A program made the translations under genes and the position numbers. A model generated the notes under the pieces. That model had not been told where the DNA came from, ran no database searches, and was given only the letters and a program-made list of their open reading frames with translations. A stretch of 64,000 nucleotides of DNA from Trichaptum fuscoviolaceum (lineage: Eukaryota > Basidiomycota > Agaricomycetes > Hymenochaetales > Trichaptaceae). The DNA lies in contig CAJSYZ010000002.1 of NCBI GenBank assembly GCA_910574455.1, forward strand, positions 149,671 to 213,670, given 5' to 3'. Positions 56,700 through 64,000 of the stretch are shown in pieces; position 1 is the first letter of the stretch, and each line of letters begins with the position of its first letter.

Positions 56700-57434
56700 C
56701 CAATTTTCGATCGTGCAAGGCTTGACAATTTAGTTTGAGCATCCTTGATGTTCGATTGAGCTTTCCTCGTGTTCTGGTCCAAGGAGTCGCACGAGAAATG
56801 TATAGACAGAGCGGCACTAATCTCAATCACAAAGAAGATCAAGTTCCCGGTGCAATCAGCGCAACTCGACCACTGGCATGGTCACGAGTCAGCAGACATG
56901 AATATGAACGTGAGTCGGATAAATCATAAATGGAATAACGATAATGCCATCTATTGTAGATCATGGGTAAAAGAATCACCGATTCATACATTGCATCAAA
57001 GAAGATGAGGACGAGCATCAAAGCTGACCCGAAACTTCGGGACAGAGAGCCTTCAGTACCGAAAACATCCTTTGCGCGCGTTGGTTCGGGGGATAGCAGC
57101 AAGTGCGTCTATGATGTAATTGGTTTGTTATGACAATTTCCATCAGCTGTTAGACTTAAACTGTGTGCGACTCTTGATATAGCACGACCTGATTATCTCT
57201 CCATCACTTTCGTGACTTCTGGAGGCTAAAAAATAGGACATCCCTGGAAACGAAGAATAGGCGACCTAGCATTAAAAGCTAGCTTGCGTCCTTCTATCTT
57301 GAAGATTCGGCCCTTCTCCACTGTCGGCAGCTAGGACTTGAGCTCAGCTTACTTCCTCACCGCCGGCAACAGAGTACACTACGTGGAAGCCATGACTAGT
57401 TACGGCACCGTGGCGCATTCGGTGTTGATCGCGT
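56700..57434. other. intergenic, no gene seen
   Basis: No recognisable coding sequence. Promoter region of the seven-TM gene at the right end. Confidence 0.4.
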
Positions 57435-59091
57435 ATGATGGAGGCTCTTTTGCCTTACTATCTGGAAAGGAAGAGTAAGGAAGAAGCCAGTGCACATGAA
57501 GAGCTAACTATACCTACTTTGTCTCTGATTAACACAGGACCGCAAATCAATATATAATCGTGGCATGCACGAGTAAGCACCATTTCTGTATTCACTGCTG
57601 TTTAAGACATAATGAATGGTTTGAATAGCTGTCGTGATCTTTGACCATATCCTTACATTCTCTGAAGAAGTAAAGGCAATATGGTGTACTAGGCATACCT
57701 TGGCATCGGCTATTTTCATGGTCAATCGGTATTTCTCGCTTGCAGGATACATTGTATTCGTTTACTATCAATGTTTCTCCAACACGACTATCCGGGTATT
57801 AGGAGGATTTACTCGTAATGTTGTAGGTTAATGATTTCCTTGAACCATACTCCTTACTCATATGAATGACTCTCTAGCCTGGATTATAGTACGATAACCG
57901 TCTTGTTTCAAATACTACAATTTCTAATTCAATTCAATAGTGAATCGTGCATAAGATTCTCACGATTTGCAGCAATATTAGTTCTCACAAATCAAATAGC
58001 GATTTCAAGTGAGCATTGTCAAAATGAATTAAAGCTACGTCTTTCTTACCAATCGTATCTAGTCACAATGGCTCTAAGGATCTGCGCTATGTACCAGAGA
58101 AAGACTATCATTGTCCTGATAGTCTGTGTATTTGGTCTCTACTCTATAGCTGCACTGACGGTGAGCCATATCATATCAAGCTTGTTGAATGAAGTGCAAT
58201 ATTCATTACTAAGAAGTATGTGTCTATAAACATGACTGCGGTGTTGGGAAAGATTCTGGAACCTGTCTCAGGAGACAGTGAAGCGGGTTTAGGGATCTCA
58301 AATTGCATCACCCTGATCGAAAACCGGTGAGTACAATATGCATACCTGAATGAAGTAGACGTCTGATCACCGCACTTTCATTAGAAGTATACACATCCGC
58401 ACTTTGTTCCAACGGACCACTGACACAATCTTGCAGATTATTTGCTTGCCATCACGTCTTCAATATTGTTTGACATCGTTATCTTCATTCTCACTGCGTA
58501 TCAAACATGGTGTATTTGGAAGATAGGTTTGCGCAGACTTTCTCCCTTCTACGCACTCTTGTTTAGAGACGGTGAGTAGCCCATCAACATAGTACTTGGG
58601 CTAGACTTAATTAATGCTCAGGATGCATATATTTCTTGTGAGAATGTTTCTGGCTAAACGAGATAGCATGTGGAAACTAAATGCGTCGCATAGCTTTATG
58701 ATCATGGCAAACATTGTTCCGCTCATTTTCTTCTGGGTGAGTTAAACAACATAATCAAATTCCTATGTCACATGAATGATGGATTTACATAGATACTCCC
58801 GGGGGAGATATTCGCAACGCAGATGGGGTCGAACTCAATATTTGGCTCGGCGTAAGACTTTATTATGTCCGTTCTCGATTGTATTTGATTCTTACCTTTG
58901 TCTGTAGCTTTTCCGTTGTCCTATTATCTCGCCTCATACTGAACCTGCGGTTGGAGAATGAGTACATGGCGAATGGTGACTACCTGAAAACCAACCCCTC
59001 ACGAATGCTGTTTGCCCCAAGGATCCTCGGAAATCTAACTGCGGAGCTGCGCGATGTTGACAATATCAAAGACGAGGACGGCGACGAGTGA
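57435..59091 (+). CDS. DUF6533-type seven-transmembrane protein
   Basis: A multi-exon gene. The N-terminal DUF6533 signature reads NQYIIVACTT joined by an intron (donor GTAAGC at about 57573, acceptor before 57631) to VVIFDHILTFSEEVKAIW, then IFMVNRYFSLAGYIVFV. Later exons read FAAILVLTNQIAIS, TMALRICAMYQRKTIIVLIV, GLGISNCITLIENR, ITSSILFDIVIFILTAYQTW, a short exon CIYFL, MIMANIVPLIFFW, ILPGEIFATQMGSNSIFG and the final helix SVVLLSRLILNLRLENEYM. A polar tail follows, ending KDEDGDE at 59091. Splice sites are mostly GTGAGT/CAG. Seven hydrophobic segments fit an orphan receptor-like protein of the Agaricomycete expansion. The exact start (57435 or 57438) is uncertain because the first junction could not be phased cleanly. 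Confidence 0.75.
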
Positions 59092-59386
59092 GAGGTAGTT
59101 GTTCTACGCTGTAGTGGCTCTTACTTCTTTGCGTTATTCATTGACTAGGTCTTAGCTGCAGCTACTGTACGCATAAAAATACTTGACTTAGAAAGAAACG
59201 TTTGTGCAAAGATATCTGATTTGACAAGTCTTGAACACAACGCGATTGCTGAACTAACAATCAGTGCTCAGCCGTGTTTTGGGCGAACCGTATCACCTCC
59301 TACGCCCTTCTTCCGCTTTCCAGGTTCAGTCCTATTTTCGACTGTCAAATCTACGCCGTCCTCAAAACTCCCGCTCCGACTTCATC

Positions 59387-59850
59387 TTAGTTTCGCATGT
59401 ACTGGTTCGCCACATTACTGGATACCCAGGCCGATAACGTCTCTCTGTCCCGCCTCAATATCGTGCGCGGGATTGGACTCGAAGACGTGTCTTTCGGCGG
59501 CGGTATAGGAGCAGGAGCAGGCGGAGGGGTGAGCGCGCCGCCAAGTGATCCCAATGTGAGCTTGTAGAACGCGGTGGGCGTACTGAAGGCCGCTTCATCT
59601 TCATCAATGACTTCGACCCACCGGAGATTCGAGAGTCGAGACTCGGACCTGCTTCTCCTTCCTAGGCTCGAGTTCATTCGTATCGGCTCCGTCCACTTCG
59701 CCTCGTGCGCTTCTGCGGTCTCCGTGCTCGTCCGTCGCTCTTCCGTTTGCGTTTCGGTCCGGTGATTGCAACAGTAGCATCGCTCGAGGTCGAGGCTGGG
59801 GGGGCGGAGAAGGCAGAAGGGAGAGAGCTGCGGTCATTGCTCCTGGTATG
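59387..59850 (-). other. possible hypothetical gene
   Basis: Minus-strand frames with biased composition: SAPPASTSSDATVAITGPKR and a KRKRKSDGRARRPQKR basic stretch at 59800-59700, then LSNLRWVEVIDEDEAAFSTP, TAFYKLTLGSLGGALTPPPA and PIPRTILRRDRETLSAW in another frame (59640-59400). Connecting them needs an intron or a frameshift, and no clear splice pair was found. It could be a small Pro-rich nuclear protein or a fragment. Confidence 0.3.
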
Positions 59851-60531
59851 TACCCTGGCTACATAGTACGCTAAACGTCACCGGGTCCGCGGGCCCACGG
59901 ACCCAACTTCCAAGACTTGCAGAAACTGCACCACAGCCCAACGCATTCGCTTACGTATCTACAAAGAATATATATGACCAGCGCGCACAGTGACGTTTGG
60001 CGATCCGTTGCTAGCGTCTAGGCTGGGAGACAGATATAGGAGGAGGGGAGGATGGGATAGTAGTACGCATGCTGGGTACCTGGGACGTGCTATAAATGAG
60101 GGGGTGAGGCTGAAAGAGATTTGATGCATGATCAGCTGGCAATATTGTAAGGAAAGTAACTAGCGGACGGAGCACATGCATCGCGCCCTACATCATCCTA
60201 TTTCATCCTTGATAACAATCCCTGCTCTGCAGCGGACTGGCAGAAGCGCATAGCCGAGCTACTCGAGCTCGAGGTCAGTCAAAGCCAGTTTCCTGCGGAA
60301 TGCTGCTCAGTGCGCAGGGCGAGGGCCGGCGGTTTCGTGTGTTTGATGCTAAAATTCGCAATAGCGGAGAAGTGCGCATCGGAACTTCATGTTCAAGTCA
60401 CGATGGAGCTGGAAGAGTCTGGTGGGCGGCGGGCGCGACAAGCACGGAAATTTTAGCAAGGTATCTCTGGAGTTCGAAGGTCAGAAAGTTCAGATATGAG
60501 GTTTTGGTTTACGTTCAATCCGTATCTGACT

Positions 60532-60601
60532 CCAGTCTCCTACCCAGACCCTGAGGCTTCGGCCTCTTCCGAACCGTGGGAGGGTCTGGGTAGGAGACTG
60601 G
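60532..60601. repeat. perfect 21-bp inverted repeat with inner UUCG hairpin
   Basis: The arms 60532-60552 and 60581-60601 are exact reverse complements (CCAGTCTCCTACCCAGACCC plus T). The loop itself contains GAGGC-TTCG-GCCTC (60553-60566), a stem closed by a stable UUCG tetraloop. No gene runs across it. It could be a MITE-like tip, a cruciform or a structured transcript element. Confidence 0.85.
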
Positions 60602-61023
60602 GTCAAGGGTCGAGTCGGCCCGGTTGCCAATGGGCAACTTTGGAACCGTGACGCCACATCTGATACGTAACACTTTATTAGTGTGACTTAACCGAGGAAC
60701 CTTGCAACTGCGCTTCGTCTCTGCACTGCGACCACTGGCATACTGGATTTATCACTTGCATTGCAATGCGATCGCATTTGTTTGGTCTTTCGCTTCCCGA
60801 ATAAACTCGTCTTCTAATGAAAACACCATCTGCTTTTCTCAGTCACTGACTCAATCAAGTTCTCAACGTTCAGCCTGAGTGTATCTTTCGCCATCCAATC
60901 AATGCGACATCTTCTATACTAGCGAAAGCCTTTCATTATGCTCATATATGAGATCTCGAGCTAAGACGATGGATGATGGATGCTGAAATGATGACAAGGT
61001 GGTGAGCCTGCGCTCCCAGTCGA

Positions 61024-61031
61024 TGACGTCA
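61024..61031. promoter_or_regulatory. CRE site TGACGTCA
   Basis: Full palindromic ATF/CREB site 123 bp upstream of the ATG at 61154. Binding is inferred from the motif only. Confidence 0.4.
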
Positions 61032-61153
61032 CGCACTGTGGTGTGGACTTTGGAGAGCTATTTCTGCGTTCGCTCAAGTACGCCTCGATTTTCGCTTTCT
61101 CTTCTTCACCAACTCTTACCCATACATCTTACTTGAAGCTACCGAAGCTAATA

Positions 61154-62603
61154 ATGTCTTTGAAGATCAACGAAGACCCGGTGTCGACGCCCGCCTCCGA
61201 ATGGGCTGAGCAAACCACCAGCGCCTTGGGATCCTCTGCAAACGAGGTCCCCTCCAAGCCTGCCAATACCTTCAGCACAAATACAGAGACGGGTACAGGC
61301 TCAACAGCAACAACGCCCGGAGTCACCCTACCAGGCGCCTTCCCGCGCTCAGGCTCAAGCGCACCCAGCGAGCCTACGACGCTCCCAGACGTCTCGCAGC
61401 ACGTCGCGAACGCCAGGGACTACATCACCTCCGTCGACCTCGCGCAGCACGTCGAGACGGTGCGGCAGTACCTCCCCGCGCGGGAGGACGTGCAGGCGAC
61501 GGTCGTTGGCGTCGCGCAGAGCGTGGGGCAGTACCTCCCGGACGGGGTTGTTGATGCGGTACGTCTGTCTGGCTGATTGGGAATACTGATTCGTTCTTAA
61601 TTCGTGTGCGGCTATTGGTAGGCACAGGAGCTCGTGGGCCGGGGTGGCCATAGTACGACGCCGCACGATATCGACTCGAACCTACGGGAGACGGCAGCGG
61701 ACAGGGACGGTGCTCCCGGGTCAGAGGGTCCTGTGGATGCAAACGCAACAGTATTCGGTGCGTGTTACCTGTCTTCCCCTACCTCCCCACTCGCTCTCCA
61801 TAATCATTATCAGTCTGACATACAGAAACACAGATACAACATCAACGCACCCCTCCCCTAAAATCGAGCGCGACAGCAACAACGAACCCATCGCCCACTC
61901 CACGCACACAACACTCGCAGACACGCAGCACGCCGCGCGCGTGCCCCTCCCGCCGCCCACGTCCTCCTTCGCGCAGCCTACCGTCGACGTGACAGAAGAC
62001 ACGGAGACCGGATCACCCGTCGTCACCGTGCACCCCGAGGCCGGCGCGGACGCCAGACCCGAGCCTGGGCCTGAGTTGGAATCTGCATCTGCGGGTGGTG
62101 TGAACGTGAACGCTGAGGTCTTCGGTGCAGTCGGAAGTCGCGTACCTCGATCTCAATCGAACTTCAACGATGCCGTAGAAGATAACCATGCGGATATGGG
62201 CCCGCCCGACTCGCTGCCTTCGCTCACAAACCCCCAAGCCAGCGGCACGGGAATGACGGCGCCCAGCGCGCCCACTGGACTCGAGAAGCCCATCTCAGTG
62301 GTGCCAATGAGCGGTGCGCTCTCCCCTCCGCCACCTCCGCCCAAAGACATGGCCCCGAGCCTTCCAGCTCGACAAGACACGGAAACGCGTTCGACCTCGA
62401 GCGACGCGGCGATCCCGTCGATGGGTAGCCATGATAAGCTCGGCGGGCGCGAGCCTGCCAGCAAGCATTATGAAGACGACGAGGAAAATGTAGATGAGAC
62501 AGACAAGAGCCAGAATGATACTGGGAAGCAAAAGAAGGGCGCGTCGAAGCTGCTGGGGAAGATGAAGGAGAAGCTGAAGACTGGTCACGGGCAGAAGGCG
62601 TAA
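61154..62603 (+). CDS. hypothetical low-complexity protein
   Basis: Three exons (61154-61558, 61622-61757, 61834-62603) give 436 residues. The ATG at 61154 follows a CRE site and a CT-rich leader. The N-terminal part is Ser/Thr/Pro-rich, with a repeat-like pair DVSQHVANARDYITSVDLAQ and HVETVRQYLPAREDVQATV, then VAQSVGQYLPDG, suggesting short amphipathic helices. The middle is Pro/Glu-rich and disordered. The end is acidic (HYEDDEENVDETDKSQND), followed by a basic helix KKGASKLLGKMKEKLKTG. Related disordered proteins with a lysine-rich C-terminal helix occur in other basidiomycetes, from memory, without known function. There is no signal peptide or membrane segment. Confidence 0.75.
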
Positions 62604-64000
62604 AACTGTAAAACTGTAATGATACTTGACCTGACTTGATCACCATTTGTACCCGATGTTATGTTTTCTTGTTTATTTTTTGTATGATACTTACTCAAGA
62701 AGAGAATGAAGTTCTTTACATGGCTGTAATACCATGCAACGGCCGGGTGGTAGTTGCGGGTAGTGAGGAGCCGTGTGAGTTTATGACGTAATCACACCCA
62801 AATAGATTTCGTGTCTCTCCGACTCTTTCGCGTCTTTCCCTCCTCCATACTCGCCTTCACCCTCGGATCTTGAAAATGAATCCGCAAAAGCCCAAACCAG
62901 ATGGAAGAAGTATCGCGCACATTACGTGTTTCAGGTAGCTCGCCCTCGTCATGGTGTTACGAAATATTGGCAACTGAATGCGCGACATATCATGGAGACG
63001 GAGAAGCAGCATCTCACGGCCATCCAACAACATAGTACACACCAAGGTAGTCCAAACCTTCAAGAAAGCAAGATTGAATTCCCTTTTCCCCTCCTTCCAT
63101 CTTTCCCTCTTTGTCTGGAGTTACAAAGTCAACCACCCGCTCCGACCTAGAATTATGAGCCCGCAGAAACCCGAACCAGACGCAAGAAGGAGTGCGCCCT
63201 TACCACAGTGATACATTGCTATCCCGGCCTGAGGTCACGGTGTCATTGACGAATTCGCAGCCCGAGCAACTTTTCTCATGTGAATGTAGAGAAGGGGTCT
63301 GGAGAGCATGTACGTCTTGCATATGATAGGCGTGGAAGCTAGTAAGAGGTGCACATTAGTGATGCTATGAAGGTGTTCCGTGTCCTCGGTGAGCACGGTC
63401 TACTCCAGCCTCTTTACATTTGCAGCCATCTAAACATGTGCTCTTCGTCTTCACCTTCACCCGCACTACATGGAAGACAGAGAAGTGGGCCCTATAGACG
63501 CTCATAGGATGTGTCGCGTCCCAGTCAGCTCATGGTGCCCAGCTATAATGCCCTTCCGAGTCCCTCCCCCCGTATCATCCCACAGTCGATGATGCGAAAC
63601 GAAGCTAGCAGGCTCAGTAGATCACCACTCACCACTAGAAGTGTATCGCTGAGCCCCACCCCTGTCTGACCCGGCTCTGTCTAATCTTATTCTGTGACTG
63701 AGACGGCGCAAGCGCACTTCCAAAAGAAGAGCAACGTGGTGATGAAGATGAATCCCGGACCACCAGCTTGGCAGCTTGAGCTCGCAGACGTCAGGGTATG
63801 TGTGCTAATGGGCGGTGTTCTCTCTCTGCTACACGGCAAACATAGGTAGCTGTCTGAAGTGAAGACAGGGCGTGTGAAGCTGTGTCTCTTCTTTAGAATG
63901 CTGTTATTGCGCGTGACAGGTATTCGAGCCAGATTAGGTGTTTAATAGTTAAAAAGGTAACCCGTGAGAAATAAAGTCAGTCTGGCTTTGTTTAAGGGAA
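62604..64000. other. no supported gene to right edge
   Basis: No protein recognised. A TGACGTAATCAC element (62784-62795) is the same CRE-like string seen upstream of copy E. Confidence 0.4.

Overview
The window looks like an accessory region of an Agaricomycete (mushroom-forming basidiomycete) genome. The coding regions are cut by many short introns (about 50-65 nt, GT-AG). The recognisable families are those typical of Agaricomycetes: F-box proteins, orphan seven-TM proteins of the DUF6533 and DUF6534 type, Crinkler-like header domains, a divergent G-protein alpha subunit and a SUMO-interacting RING protein. No rRNA, tRNA or operon-like organisation is visible.

Left part (1-26.8 kb). This part is dominated by broken genes and repeats. 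In order it holds: an F-box pseudogene (1-1190, minus); dispersed repeats; a decayed multi-pass membrane-protein gene (8.1-9.3 kb); an apparently intact four-exon RING gene with SUMO-interaction motifs (10536-11393); an intact two-exon F-box gene (13373-14863, minus) that is a paralogue of the first; a frameshifted copy of TFIIF alpha/RAP74 (17.1-18.95 kb, minus); a composite minisatellite with arms in opposite orientation (19.8-21.1 kb); a 22-unit, 43-bp tandem array (22617-23562) with a higher-order 172-bp duplication; a broken importin-beta (Kap123/importin-4 type) gene (23.7-25.35 kb, minus); and an LTR-like block with internal 63-bp repeats (26536-26755).

Middle part (27-53 kb). A small, locally expanded gene family that I cannot name occurs six times. 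Copies A (48655-50332, +) and B (50872-52649, +) look intact, and D (30120-30984, minus) is short but open. Copies C (27.5-28.0 kb), E (33.9-35.6 kb) and F (46.7-47.2 kb) are broken. Full-length members have an N-terminal module with a conserved ITGGQ-(F/Y)-F-x-A-L-R core, a Ser/Pro-rich linker, a basic helix and a C-terminal YANYE...GWP module. Both full-length genes carry the same non-canonical GC-AG intron. Between the copies lie an intact secreted/membrane small-protein gene (31942-32638), a 16-exon DUF6534 seven-TM gene (37609-39494) and a G-alpha gene with altered catalytic motifs (42862-45093, minus). Pieces of the D/secreted-protein locus recur in rearranged form near copy F.

Right part (53-64 kb). 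This part holds a decayed Crinkler-header/pseudokinase gene (53.0-55.8 kb, minus), a second importin-beta fragment (55.9-56.7 kb, +), an intact DUF6533 seven-TM gene (57.4-59.1 kb, +), a possible hypothetical gene, a perfect 21-bp inverted repeat with a small inner hairpin (60532-60601) and a three-exon hypothetical gene (61154-62603, +).

Overall this is a gene-birth-and-death region. Intact intron-rich genes stand beside frameshifted relatives of the same families and of housekeeping genes. Because neighbouring multi-intron genes read cleanly through many splice junctions, general sequencing error is an unlikely explanation for all of the frameshifts, but it cannot be excluded for any single one.
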